A stretch of DNA of 64,000 bases from CAWJLE01 sp963843645 (GCA_963843645.1 CAWJLE010000003.1:930001-994000); one strand, 5' to 3'. Shown: positions 55,061-64,000, numbered from the stretch's first letter. A program made the numbers and translations. The notes: generated by a model not told the origin, from the sequence alone.

Positions 55061-56284
55061 CTAGCCCCTTCGGAAGCGATAGATCGTCTCGAACGACCTG
55101 ATCAGATCGAGATACTGCTCGAGCAGGCGGATCAGCAGGAAGCGCTCCAGCACGCTTTGCCTCGCCTTCTTGCCCATCTCGTCTCTCTTGGCCGGATTCT
55201 TGACCAACTCGACGATCCGGTCGGCCGCCTCTTGCACTGACGACACCAGGTATCCGTTTACGCCATTCTCGATCTGGTAACGGATGCCCCCTACGTTGCC
55301 ACCGATGACCGGAGTGCCCTTCCACATCGCTTCGGTGACCGTGAGACCAAATCCCTCTCGCTTGGATTTCTGCAGCACGACCGCAGCTTTGGTCTGCAAC
55401 GCATTCACGAGCGCCGTGTCTTGCCGCGAACGGATGACGATCCGTTCTTCACGGCGATCCAACAACGCCTGGTATACCTGTTCCCCCTCGGGGTCGTCCG
55501 TCGCAACGTTGCCCAGCAGGACCAGGGTCGCCTTCACTTCTTTCCTGGCCAGATTGAATGCATCGATGACTCCCTCGGGATCCTTCCACTTGTCGAAGCG
55601 CGAAACTTGCACGACCAGCGGCAGATCCGTGGGAATGTGGTAGTAATCGAGCCTCTCCTGCATTTCCGCTTCGCTGAGCTGCCGATTCTTAACGTTGAAC
55701 GGGTCGATCGCGGGCATGAAGAACACCTGCGGCGTTTTCAGTGATTGGGCATACTCCTTCAGCGTGAGAATGACCGCGTCGTACCGCTCGACGAAGCGAG
55801 AAAGGTAATTCCAAAGCTCTCGATTCGGCTCCGTCAGATCGATGTGACACCGCCAGGCCCACGGTCCGCGTTTATCGTAGTGTTCGATCAGGGGCAAGGG
55901 CTGCGGATCGTGCACGAACACGCGATCGTGGTCCAGGTGGTTTCTGACAGAATTCTCGTACACGACGTTCTCGTAAACGGTCTTCTTCTGCTCAGTGAGG
56001 TTGATCTCGCCACCCTGCAATGCGTTGTGGATCTTCTTTGTGACGCTGAAGAAGTCTGGATTCCCTTGAATGATGCGCCACCCCGTCTGAATGCCGGCGC
56101 TGTTCATCAACAAGGTCAACGGCCCGAGCAATTCGGCTACCCCTCCGCCGTAGTAACTGGAATTGATGTGCGCGACACGCAAACCCCGACACGGTTCGGC
56201 CTTCCTTAGAACCCTCTCGACTACCTCGGAGCCCACGAAGCGTTCGTAATCTTCGACTTTGACGATGTTTCGAGCGTTATCCAT
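55061..56284 (-). CDS. treT: Trehalose synthase TreT (GT4 glycosyltransferase)
   Basis: Makes trehalose from NDP-glucose and glucose, or the reverse. The 407-residue protein has the N-terminal acceptor site INSSYYGGGVAELLGPLTLL, HDPQPLPLIEHYDKRGPWAW and CHIDLTEPNRELWNYL, and the GT4 donor site with QKSKREGFGLTVTEAMWKGT including the E-x7-E motif, then GNVGGIRYQIENGVNGYLV. Its place beside galT-galK, glk and ppgK indicates a local sugar-interconversion theme. Confidence 0.93.
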   Translation of the reverse strand: MDNARNIVKVEDYERFVGSEVVERVLRKAEPCRGLRVAHINSSYYGGGVAELLGPLTLLMNSAGIQTGWRIIQGNPDFFSVTKKIHNALQGGEINLTEQKKTVYENVVYENSVRNHLDHDRVFVHDPQPLPLIEHYDKRGPWAWRCHIDLTEPNRELWNYLSRFVERYDAVILTLKEYAQSLKTPQVFFMPAIDPFNVKNRQLSEAEMQERLDYYHIPTDLPLVVQVSRFDKWKDPEGVIDAFNLARKEVKATLVLLGNVATDDPEGEQVYQALLDRREERIVIRSRQDTALVNALQTKAAVVLQKSKREGFGLTVTEAMWKGTPVIGGNVGGIRYQIENGVNGYLVSSVQEAADRIVELVKNPAKRDEMGKKARQSVLERFLLIRLLEQYLDLIRSFETIYRFRRG

Positions 56285-56489
56285 GACATCACGTCCTATC
56301 TTGAATTCGACTCTGACACTCAGATTAGAACGACGACTGATCCGTCGATTCCAGGCTACCTGGGGAATTGATTACGAGCCCTCAATTGCTCAGGCAAGGA
56401 TCTTGCCGATGCTATAGGTTTTCATCGAGCCGAAGTATACCTGACCATACCCTCCAGGTCAACGCTCATTCGGCCTTCACGCCCTGTGG

Positions 56490-56495
56490 TATAAT
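56490..56495 (+). promoter_or_regulatory. Candidate -10 box for glk
   Basis: A perfect TATAAT 51 bases before the glk start in the treT-glk divergent gap. A poor -35 (TTCGGC, 15 bases upstream) makes the promoter uncertain. Confidence 0.45.
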
Positions 56496-56545
56496 CCGGT
56501 TAGAAGAAATCCGGGTTCGATTTTTCCCCGAAAGGAGCGCCCACT

Positions 56546-57529
56546 ATGTTGCTCGCCGGAGATATTGGAGGAACCAAAACCACCCTCGCCGTATACTCGA
56601 CGGAAGACGGGCCACGCTCACCCCTCGCGGAGGCCACTTTTCACAGCCGCCAGTACCGCGACCTGGAGTCCATCGTCCGCGAGTTCCAGTCCTCGCATCG
56701 CCAGGCTGTGGACCGCGCCGTCTTCGGCGTGTCCGGGCCCGTAGTCGACGGCCGCGTGACCACCACGAACCTGCCATGGGAACTGGACGAGCAGCGCCTG
56801 CAGTCCGAGCTGAAGTTGGATTCTGCTCGCCTGATCAACGACCTGGCGGCACTCGCCAACTCGGTTCCACACCTGGAGCCTGAGGACCTCGAAACGTTGG
56901 ACGCCGCCGAGCCTGATCCCCACGGCTCCATCGCGGTCATCGCTCCGGGCACGGGCCTTGGCGAGGCTTTCCTCACGTGGGACGGTGCCCATTATCGACC
57001 CCACGCCTCCGAAGGGGGTCATGCCGACTTCGCCCCGACGAACCCGCTGGAGATCGAGCTGCTTCGCTACGTCAGGGTGCGCCACGAACACGTCAGCTAC
57101 GAGCTCGTGTGCTCCGGCCGCGGATTGCCCAATATCTATGCCTTCCTCAAAGACAGCCGCGCCGAACAGGAACCCCGTTGGCTGACCGAGAAACTCGCGG
57201 CTGCCGACGATCCCACGCCGATCATCGTCGACGCCGCACTGGACGACTCCCGCCCGTGCCCCATCTGCACGACCACGCTGAAGCTGTTCGTGAGCATCCT
57301 CGGCGCAGAAGCCGGCAACCTGGCCCTCACAGTCGTCGCCACGGGCGGCGTCTACGTGGGCGGCGGCATGTCGCCGCATCTGCTGCCAGCCCTTCAGCGC
57401 GACGCGTTCATGGAGACCTTCCGGCGCAAGGGGCGCTTGTCCGACCTGGTAGCGCGAGTCCCCGTTCACGTCATCGTGAATCCAAAGGCCGGCCTCCTGG
57501 GCGCCGCATACGCCGGCCTCGAACCCTAG
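56546..57529 (+). CDS. glk: Glucokinase (ATP-dependent, Glk family)
   Basis: Phosphorylates glucose with ATP. The 327-residue protein starts behind AAAGGAG with LLAGDIGGTKTTLAVYSTED, then VFGVSGPVVDGRVTTTNLPW, ARLINDLAALANSVPHL with the catalytic Asp, VIAPGTGLGEAFLTWDG, SEGGHADFAPTNPLEIELL and TGGVYVGGGMSPHLLPAL. It is of a different family from the polyphosphate glucokinase at 44.9 kb, so the organism can prime glucose from two donors. Confidence 0.95.
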   Translation: MLLAGDIGGTKTTLAVYSTEDGPRSPLAEATFHSRQYRDLESIVREFQSSHRQAVDRAVFGVSGPVVDGRVTTTNLPWELDEQRLQSELKLDSARLINDLAALANSVPHLEPEDLETLDAAEPDPHGSIAVIAPGTGLGEAFLTWDGAHYRPHASEGGHADFAPTNPLEIELLRYVRVRHEHVSYELVCSGRGLPNIYAFLKDSRAEQEPRWLTEKLAAADDPTPIIVDAALDDSRPCPICTTTLKLFVSILGAEAGNLALTVVATGGVYVGGGMSPHLLPALQRDAFMETFRRKGRLSDLVARVPVHVIVNPKAGLLGAAYAGLEP

Positions 57530-57569
57530 CAGCAAATGTCTTGCCACAGCCGATTGCTCCCCAGAGCGG

Positions 57570-57598
57570 TTGACCCGCACGGAACGGTATGTTAGAAT
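57570..57598 (+). promoter_or_regulatory. Promoter of the AAA-DUF4276 module
   Basis: TTGACC (57570-57575), 17 bases, TAGAAT (57593-57598), about 140 bases before the ATPase start. It lies in the 57530-57739 gap after glk, so the pair has its own promoter. Confidence 0.7.
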
Positions 57599-57739
57599 CC
57601 GGCCATGAGAGCACTCAGAATCCGGCAACTTACATATCCACGCCGCCTGCAATTGCCGATCCCACTCAGCGGCCGCGCGGCTTGTTTGACGTTCCTGACA
57701 TCGATGACTTGTCGCTGACTGGCCCAGGGGGGAAGTACC

Positions 57740-58903
57740 ATGAAATTCACCGAGATCCACGTTGAGGGATATCGCAGCCTCGCATATGTGCACCTGCCGT
57801 TGCGCTCTCTGGCCGTCATGATCGGTCCCAACGGCTCGGGCAAGACCTCCCTTCTGGAAGTATTCCAGTTGCTTGGCGACGCCGCGCAGAAAAACCTGAC
57901 CAAGGCACTGGAAAGCCGCGGTGGGCTTGCGTCAGTTCTGCCCCGCCGATCCGACGGCCCTGATCGCTTGAGAATTAGTCTTCGAATCGACGTCGAGAGC
58001 GCGCGCAGCCAAGAACCCATATGGTATCGCTTCGAGTTGCTGCCTCGCGATGTGGGCTATGTCATCCCACTTGAGCAGTTGGAGTGGTGGTTGGACCCGA
58101 CAAAACCAACACCCTTTCGCTACATTGATGGTCGCTACGACAACATACACTATATGGATCCCAGCTTCAGTGGCTTGATGCGACCCACTTGGGCCCATAA
58201 CAACACCGAATTAGCTCTCGCGCAGGTGCCGCCGATGTATGCTGAGCCGGAGTCTTTGCGCAATGTGCTGGCACGCACACGCCTGTTCGGCTTCTTGGAC
58301 GTGAGAGACCGTGCCGTCGTACGATTGCCGCAGGCACTGACTCCTACGATTAGCCCAGGTCCAAACGGCGAATACCTTTATTCAGCTCTGTACAATTTGC
58401 GCGCCCTACATCGCGACAGTGTGTACCAGCGCATTGAAGAAATAATGCAAGTTGCCTTCACAGAGTTCGACAGGCTGGAGTTCCCCGTCGTCGGCGCTGG
58501 GCAGGTGACCATGGCCTGGTACCAGCACGGCCTCGCTGGTCCGCTCTACCCGGGGGAGCTGTCGGAAGGCACGCTGCGCTTCCTGTGGTTGGTTACCATC
58601 TTGCTCTCGCCCAATCCCGCCCCTATCACGCTGATCGACGAACCTGAGGTGAGCCTGCACCCCGAGCTGCTCAAGCTGCTGGCTGGTTTGCTGCAGGATG
58701 CCGCCTGCCGCGCGCAGTTCATCGTCGCGACTCACTCGGCCGATCTCATCCGCTGGCTTCAGCCGAACGAAGTGCTGGTGTTGGACAAAGTGGACGGCAA
58801 CACCCAATTCACCTGGGCCGACACGATGGACCTGGAGGCCTGGCTGCAGGAGTACACCCTGGGTGAGCTCTGGCAGATGGGCACTCTCGGAGGGCGGCCG
58901 TGA
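57740..58903 (+). CDS. AAA ATPase of the RecF/SMC-like class (AAA_21/AAA_15)
   Basis: A 387-residue single-protein ATPase with Walker A VMIGPNGSGKTSLLEVFQLL near the N terminus after the RecF-like FTEIHVEGYRSLAYVHLPL. The C-terminal half has ELSEGTLRFLWLVTILL (signature-like), Walker B ITLIDEPEVSLHPELL and the switch FIVATHSADLIRWL. There is no long coiled coil. Its stop overlaps the start of a DUF4276 gene (ATGA at 58900). ATPase-TOPRIM pairs of this layout occur in OLD-, PARIS- and AbiL-like anti-phage systems; the role here is inferred. Confidence 0.85.
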   Translation: MKFTEIHVEGYRSLAYVHLPLRSLAVMIGPNGSGKTSLLEVFQLLGDAAQKNLTKALESRGGLASVLPRRSDGPDRLRISLRIDVESARSQEPIWYRFELLPRDVGYVIPLEQLEWWLDPTKPTPFRYIDGRYDNIHYMDPSFSGLMRPTWAHNNTELALAQVPPMYAEPESLRNVLARTRLFGFLDVRDRAVVRLPQALTPTISPGPNGEYLYSALYNLRALHRDSVYQRIEEIMQVAFTEFDRLEFPVVGAGQVTMAWYQHGLAGPLYPGELSEGTLRFLWLVTILLSPNPAPITLIDEPEVSLHPELLKLLAGLLQDAACRAQFIVATHSADLIRWLQPNEVLVLDKVDGNTQFTWADTMDLEAWLQEYTLGELWQMGTLGGRP

Positions 58904-59523
58904 CTATCGTTCTTCTGGCGGAGGGCCGAACGGAAACCGCCCTCAAGGGACACTTGAAGCTCTTCTTGGATGCTCGAGCAGAGGCCGCGGGCCAGCCCAA
59001 GGTAGCCCTGCGTACGAAGGACATCATGACGCTCAATGCCGGCAAATTGCGCGGCCGCATCCACCTGGAGCTTTCACAGCCCGGCGTGACCGCCGTCATC
59101 GGTCTCGTTGACGTGTACCCCAAATTTGCTTCGGCCGCAGAGGCCAAGCAATTTCTACGTGGTGCAGCTCAGAACAATCCGCGATTCTTCGCCCACGCCG
59201 CCCAGTATGAGGTTGAAGCCTGGCTCTTGCCCTACTGGGACGATATCTGCCACCGCCTTGGCAATGTCAGGCAACACGCACCTGGTCCACAACCAGAGAG
59301 GGTCGATCACGACCATCCTCCCTCACACCATCTGGACGAATTGTATCGCCTCGCCAGGAACCCATGTCGCAAATATAACAAGGTGACCGACATGGCGGCG
59401 ATCCTCAGGAACAAGGATCTGACGATTGCCGCCCGTGCGTGTCCCGAATTTCACAGCTTGCTGGATACGCTGCTGACTCAAAGCGGGTTAGACCCGCTCC
59501 ATTCTGACGCGTATACAGCTTAG
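58900..59523 (+). CDS. DUF4276 family protein (TOPRIM-like, putative nuclease partner)
   Basis: A 207-residue protein. It begins IVLLAEGRTETALKGHLKLF, which resembles the glutamate motif of TOPRIM folds, then AVIGLVDVYPKFASAAEA where the Asp-containing motif is expected, and RFFAHAAQYEVEAWLLPYWD, the family hallmark. It overlaps the ATPase by ATGA, so the two are made together. It is probably the effector or nuclease half of the module. No direct evidence of nuclease activity can be read from sequence. Confidence 0.8.
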   Translation: MTIVLLAEGRTETALKGHLKLFLDARAEAAGQPKVALRTKDIMTLNAGKLRGRIHLELSQPGVTAVIGLVDVYPKFASAAEAKQFLRGAAQNNPRFFAHAAQYEVEAWLLPYWDDICHRLGNVRQHAPGPQPERVDHDHPPSHHLDELYRLARNPCRKYNKVTDMAAILRNKDLTIAARACPEFHSLLDTLLTQSGLDPLHSDAYTA

Positions 59524-59543
59524 CGGCAAGACTTTCTTGTGAT

Positions 59544-59571
59544 TTGCGCTGTCTTAAAAAAGTGCTATACT
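59544..59571 (+). promoter_or_regulatory. Promoter of the peptide ABC transporter operon
   Basis: TTGCGC (59544-59549), 16 bases, TATACT (59566-59571): the same TTGC-16-TAT layout as the two riboswitch promoters. A leader of about 275 bases follows (59579-59853); I see no gene and no recognisable riboswitch in it. Confidence 0.6.
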
Positions 59572-59853
59572 GCGGGCCGTAACTCGAGACTCGTGCACCG
59601 AGGCCCGAGGCTCCTCTTTCTATTCTGCCTCAGCTCTCTCGTCTAAATTGGCAACGTGGCCCCTACTCGCAACCACAGTTGAACATCTCACTGAATGACA
59701 CCAGACTACCTCGTCACAGCGGACTCTGGTGCATCGGCTTTCCTGACAGAATCGACCGTTCGTGGCATTTCCGGCAGTCCGGATTGGGCAATTGGGTCCA
59801 GTCTCTATTGGTTTACCTGTCTTTCTATTTCAGCTGCATAGAGGAGGGTTCCA

Positions 59854-61488
59854 ATGAGGAAAGGAGCATTGTCGCGTTCGTTCGTACTATTGCTCGTCGT
59901 GCTGACCGCGTTGAGCGCCGGGGCTTTGCCTGCCCTGGCAGGTGCACCGGCGGCGGATGTTCAGCCGCAGCGTGGCGGCGCCATGACCGTGGTGTACAAG
60001 GACGACCTCGCCACGCTGGATCCGGCCATCGCCTACGACTGGACGAACTGGCCCGCCGTCAAGATGGTCTTCGACGGCCTGCTCGATTATGACGCTACGA
60101 CCAACCTTGAGCCTCGCCTGGCAACCGCTATGCCGGACGTCAGCGCCGACGGCACCGTCTACACCTTCAAGCTGCGCCCCGGCGTCAAGTTCCAGAACGG
60201 GCGGGAGCTGGTCGCCGACGACGTGGTCTACACGCTGAATCGGGTGATCGATCCCAAGACGGCCAGCCCTGGCGCCGGCTTCTACATCGGCATCAAGGGC
60301 GCGCAGGAAGTCATCGACGGAAAAGCGACTTCGGTGGAAGGCATCAAAGCTCTCGACCCAACCACCGTTCAGTTCACCCTGACCACGCCGGACGTGACTT
60401 TCCTCAACAAGATGGCCCTCAATTTCGCCTTCATCGTCCCGAAGGAAGAGGTGGAGAAGGCCGGAGAAAACTTCGGTCACGCGCCGGTCGGGTACCGGTC
60501 CCTTCACCCTGAAGGAGTGGGTGCCCGGCCAGCATCTGACCTTCGAGCGCAACCCGAACTATTTCTACGAGGGACTGCCCTATCTGGACTCGGTGACTAT
60601 CGAAGTCGGCGTCGAGCCCGACGTGGCCCTGCTGCGTCTGGAAAAGGGCGAGATTCAGCTGATGGGCGACCCTCCGCCAGGCGCCGACTGGGCCCGCATC
60701 TCCAGCGATCCGGCCTGGAAAGACCGCATCGAGCGCCAGCCGCAGGTCAGCACGGTCTACATCGCCATCAACACCACGATCAAGCCCCTGGACAACGTCA
60801 AGGTCCGCCAGGCGCTCAATATGGCCATCGACAAGAAGCGCGTCATCCAGCTTCTCAACGGCCGAGGTACGGTGGCCGACCAGATTCTGCCGCCCACGAT
60901 GCCCGGCTACGACAAGGATTATCAGGGTTACCCGTACGACCCGGACAAAGCCAAGGCGCTGCTGGCCGAGGCGGGTTATCGCCGATGGGTTCGAAACGAG
61001 CATCGAATGTATCGCAGTCGATCCGCAGCCCAAGCTGTGCGAGTCGTTCCAGCAGGACCTGTCCAAGATCGGCATCAAGCTCACCATCAACCGCTCGCGG
61101 CGCCCAACGTGATCGAAGACGCCGGCAACGGCAAGAATCCGCTGACCTGGTCGGGCGGACTGGCCTGGATCCAGGACTACCCGGATCCGGACGATTTCTA
61201 TGGCCCCATCCTGGGCTGTGACTCCAACGTCGCCGGTGGCTGGAACTGGTCGCGTTACTGCAACAGGACCTGCAGGCCGAGAGCATCAAATTGCTGGCGA
61301 TGAGCGATCGCAGCGCGCGCATGGCGGCCTACAAGCCGTTCTTCAAGACGTTGATGGACGAGGCGGTTTGGGTTCCGGTCAACAACGGCGAGTACACCGT
61401 GGCGCACTCGGAGAATCTGCACGGATCGCCCACGCTGACCCACCCGGAGCACTCGCTCATTTACGAAACGATGTGGCTCTCCCAGTAG
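59854..61488 (+). CDS. Peptide/nickel-type ABC transporter binding protein, several frameshifts
   Basis: Extracytoplasmic receptor of the SBP_bac_5 family. A signal peptide (SFVLLLVVLTALSAGALPAL) follows an AGGAGG site. Family blocks are DDLATLDPAIAYDWTNWP, YTFKLRPGVKFQNGRELVAD and TGPFTLKEWVPGQHLTFERN, and RQALNMAIDKKRVIQLLNGR. The frame changes near 60493 (one T too many), 60985, 61100 and 61265, with pieces such as GFETSIECIAVDPQPKLCES and WIQDYPDPDDFYGPILG in order. The last frame ends at 61488 after THPEHSLIYETMWLSQ. It is probably intact in the organism. Confidence 0.88.
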
Positions 61489-61687
61489 CCGTCGGGCAAG
61501 TGCCGGCAGCCGTCGTGCCGGGACTGCGATTTCTCCCGCTCCCGGGTCGACCCGGGAGGGGGCGCGTCTGAACGATTCAACGATCGTTTCGCGCCCGCTG
61601 ACGGCAGCACCAAGCGGAGTTGAAGTCGAACGTTTGCCGCGACCGGGCGCTCGTGCCTCGTGGACTTATCGTGAAGGGGAAGATTCA

Positions 61688-62628
61688 GTGAACGCACTGG
61701 AGGAGAAGACTCTGGTAGAGATCGGTGGAGAGCGCCTGGCTCGCAGCGACGGCTATTTCGCGCAGGCCTGGCGTCGTCTGCGCCGCGACCGGGTCGCCAT
61801 GCTGGGCGCGGTGCTCATCGTGCTGATCTCGCTGGCGGCCCTGTTTGCGCCGCTCCTCTCGCCACATGACCCAACCGAGCAGTTCACAGAAGGGCTTGAC
61901 CATGGATGGCCAACCTCTGCCCAGCACGTTGATCACCGAGGGCAGCATGCGATTCCCGCTCGGCACCGACCCAAACGGCCGCGACTTGCTGAGTCGGATA
62001 CTGTACGGGGCGCGTGTGAGCCTGATCGTCGGCGTGATGGCGAACGCCCTGGCGGTGGCCCTCGGCACGCTGATTGGCGCGGTCGCCGGGTACTTCGGCA
62101 ACCCACTTCGAGACTCTCCTGATGCGTTTCACCGATATCATGATGGCCTTTCCGACGCTGCTGCTGGCCATGACCCTGACGGCCATCCTCAAGCCAAGCA
62201 TGTGGATCATCATCGTGGTCATCGGCCTGGTGTACTGGACGTGGATCGCCCGAGTGGTTTACGGGCAGGTCGTCTCGCTCCGCTATCGCGATTTCGTGAT
62301 GGCGTCGCGGGCGGTGGGCGCGAAGCGCGGATACACGCTGACTCGTCACATTCTGCCACAGCTCACGTCCCACCATCATCGTTTGGAGCACGCTCGGCAT
62401 CGCGACGAACGTGATGCTGGAGGCCAGCTTGAGCTACCTGGGAATCGGCGTGCAGCCGCCCACGCCAAGCTGGGGCGGCATGATCCAGCAGGGCCAGTCG
62501 TTCTACCGCGTGGCGCCCTGGTTGGTGATCTTCCCCGGTCTGATGATCATGATCACCATTTTTCGTTCAATCTGCTGGGTGACGGGCTGCGCGATGCGCT
62601 CGACCCCACCCAGCGCGGGAGGTTCTGA
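61688..62628 (+). CDS. Peptide-type ABC transporter permease (OppC/DppC), several frameshifts
   Basis: Inner-membrane channel subunit. It starts at GTG 61688 behind GGGGAAG with SDGYFAQAWRRLRRDRVAML and a first helix GAVLIVLISLAALFAPLLSP. The frame changes near 61898, 62107, 62369 and 62562. Across them the family order is kept: FPLGTDPNGRDLLSRILYGA, RVSLIVGVMANALAVALGT, MRFTDIMMAFPTLLLAMTL, ASRAVGAKRGYTLTRHILP, then MLEASLSYLGIGVQPPTPSW and NLLGDGLRDALDPTQRGRF. The EAA-like loop is present. It ends four bases before the next permease. Confidence 0.87.
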
Positions 62629-62631
62629 CCT

Positions 62632-63576
62632 ATGTGGGCCTTTCTCGCTCGACGTATCGTGCAGTCGGTGCCGGTTCTCATTGGCATTTCGTTCATCACG
62701 TTCGTGTTGATATACTACCTGCCCGCCGACCCGGCCCGGATGTACGCCGGTCCCAGTGCAAAGCCGGAGGTCGTGACCCGCATTCGTCACGAATTGGGGC
62801 TCGATCAGCCGCTGTGGATCCAATACGGCAGGTACATGGAGCGCATGTTGCACGGCGACCTGGGCTTCTCGTACCGGAAACAGGTTGCGGTCACCACGCT
62901 GCTCCTCAGCCGCATCCCGTACACGCTGGCGCTGATCTTCGGGGGTGTGTTCGTAGAGCTGCTCATCGGCCTGACCGTGGGCATCGCCTCGGCGATCGGG
63001 CGCGGGCGATGGATGGACCGGGTCGGGATGTTCATCGCGCTCCTGGGCGTGTCCACGCCACCGTTCTGGCTGGGACTGCTGCTGCTCTACTGGTTCGGAT
63101 TCCTCATCCCGATCTTCCCGCTCAGCGGCGCGAGCTCGCCGTTGAGCATCGTGCTGCCCGCCTTCTCCGCCGGCCTGGGCGGGGCGGCCTGGTACGCTCG
63201 CATGACCCGCTCCAGCATGCTGGACGTCCTGTCCAATGATTACGTGCGCACGGCGCGCAGCAAAGGTCTGCGCGACTTCTGGGTCATCGCACGCCACGTC
63301 ATGCCCAACGCGCTGAACCCGATCATCACCATGGCCGGCATGGACATTCCGTGGTTCATCGGCGGAGTGGTGCTGGTCGAGCGCGTCTTCAACTGGCCCG
63401 GTGTGGGTCGCATGGCCGTGGAAGCCATCGAAACCGTCGACGTTCCTTTGATTCTCGGCACGGTAATCTTCACCGCGCTCATGGTTGTGGTCAGCGGCCT
63501 GCTCATCGACGTCGTGCAAGGCCTCGTCGATCCGCGCATCCGCCGCGCGGCGCAGTCCATGGACACGGCTTACTAG
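62632..63576 (+). CDS. Peptide-type ABC transporter permease (OppB/DppB)
   Basis: Second channel subunit, 314 residues, intact. It shows the N-terminal FLARRIVQSVPVLIGISFIT, the periplasmic LGLDQPLWIQYGRYMERML, and the coupling loop DYVRTARSKGLRDFWVIARH followed by NALNPIITMAGMDIPWFIGG. About six helices. It forms the importer with the preceding permease and binding protein; the ATPases must lie to the right of this window. Confidence 0.95.
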   Translation: MWAFLARRIVQSVPVLIGISFITFVLIYYLPADPARMYAGPSAKPEVVTRIRHELGLDQPLWIQYGRYMERMLHGDLGFSYRKQVAVTTLLLSRIPYTLALIFGGVFVELLIGLTVGIASAIGRGRWMDRVGMFIALLGVSTPPFWLGLLLLYWFGFLIPIFPLSGASSPLSIVLPAFSAGLGGAAWYARMTRSSMLDVLSNDYVRTARSKGLRDFWVIARHVMPNALNPIITMAGMDIPWFIGGVVLVERVFNWPGVGRMAVEAIETVDVPLILGTVIFTALMVVVSGLLIDVVQGLVDPRIRRAAQSMDTAY

Positions 63577-63585
63577 GAAATGAAG

Positions 63586-63712
63586 CGTGAGGCGTGATAC
63601 GTAAGGCGTATTACGCATCGGCCGGGTCTTCATCAAGCGCAACGAATCACGCACTCCCACATTACGCATTGCGAATTACGCCCCACGAATCACGCATTAC
63701 GCATCACGGAGG
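63586..63712. repeat. ATTACGCATCACG-type intergenic repeat, copy 2
   Basis: The gap between the permease and the acetamidase is filled with degenerate ATTACGC units: GCGTGATACGTAAGGCGTAT on the left, and CATTACGCATTGCGAATTAC and AATCACGCATTACGCATC on the right. The arms are partly complementary, as at 35487-35592. Confidence 0.75.
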
Positions 63713-63720
63713 TAACATCA

Positions 63721-64000
63721 TGGCGACGTATCACCTGGACGACACTCAACCCCACGCATTTTGGGACCAATCCCTTGCGCCGCGGCTGCGGATAAAACCG
63801 GGCGACACTGTGGTGTTCGACACCTTGGAAGCGTCCTCGAATCAGATCACGCCGACCTCAACCACTGAGGTGCTGAACTCGCTGAGCTTCGACCCCATCC
63901 ACCCACTGACCGGCCCTGTCTATGTGGAAGGTGCAGAGCCCGGTGACGCACTGGAGGTCGAGATCGTCAGTCTCGACCACAAAGGCTGGGGCTGGAGCGC
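63721..64000 (+). CDS. Acetamidase/formamidase family protein, 5' part
   Basis: The first 93 codons of a gene cut by the window edge. It starts behind GGAGGT and reads YHLDDTQPHAFWDQSLAPRL, RIKPGDTVVFDTLEASSNQI, HPLTGPVYVEGAEPGDALEV, the classic N terminus of FmdA/AmdA amidases that hydrolyse short amides to ammonia and an acid. With the adjacent peptide-type importer this suggests uptake and use of an amide or peptide nitrogen source. Confidence 0.9.

Noticed and set aside
1..64000. CRISPR arrays, rRNA, tRNA, insertion sequences or prophage genes
   Set aside because: I saw no regularly spaced repeats, transposase, integrase or phage proteins, and no convincing tRNA or rRNA in the gaps; a tRNA scan was not possible.

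Overview
The window is GC-rich bacterial DNA, most likely from a Chloroflexota (Anaerolineae/Caldilineae-like) genome or metagenome bin. The clues are a secreted protein with the short 'FPLVLHNF' linker typical of that phylum's surface proteins, a TreT trehalose synthase, a polyphosphate glucokinase and an anaerobic cobalamin pathway. Taxonomy is inferred; no rRNA or tRNA gene was recognised.

Layout. 0-3.6 kb: the end of an unidentified gene, a hybrid sensor kinase (-) and dihydrofolate reductase. 3.66-22.0 kb: a cobalamin locus on the + strand in two riboswitch-controlled blocks. Block 1 is cbiX, cbiF-cbiG, cbiH, cbiC, cbiD, cbiE/T and cbiL. Block 2 is the cobalt transporter cbiMNQO, then cbiA, a PduX-like threonine kinase, cobT, cbiB, cobD and cbiP. 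Each block starts with promoter, cobalamin riboswitch and intrinsic terminator. 22.1-33.9 kb: a minus-strand catabolic operon under an IclR regulator, with two dehydrogenases, a CUT2 sugar ABC transporter whose binding protein carries two near-identical binding domains in tandem, an Old-Yellow-Enzyme-type oxidoreductase and an MBL-fold lactonase-like hydrolase. A consensus promoter and nested palindromes lie upstream of the regulator. 34-37.7 kb: AraM-type glycerol-1-phosphate dehydrogenase, a HAD phosphatase and an ATP-grasp ligase. 37.9-48.2 kb (all -): a two-component system with two small membrane proteins; a CBM48 protein; a three-repeat membrane protein; a type II NADH dehydrogenase that carries the same membrane repeat at its N terminus; polyphosphate glucokinase; DUF1684 protein and a Rieske/FAD reductase. 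48.6-57.5 kb: a disulfide oxidoreductase, galK-galT, a secreted beta-helix protein, treT and glk. 57.6-59.5 kb: an ATPase plus DUF4276 (TOPRIM-like) pair, a defence-island style module. 59.8-64 kb: a peptide-type ABC transporter and the start of an acetamidase/formamidase.

About 24 frameshifts interrupt otherwise well conserved genes. At least three quarters are repaired by removing one base, so I read them as sequence errors rather than decay. One of them creates an apparent 1250-residue binding-protein/ATPase fusion that I split into two genes. The strongest unusual signals are the membrane repeat shared by the NADH dehydrogenase and its neighbour, the tandem binding-domain protein, the AAA-DUF4276 pair, a CTG start in cbiL, a possible CbiF-CbiG-CbiH fusion, and a 21-bp repeat inside cobD.
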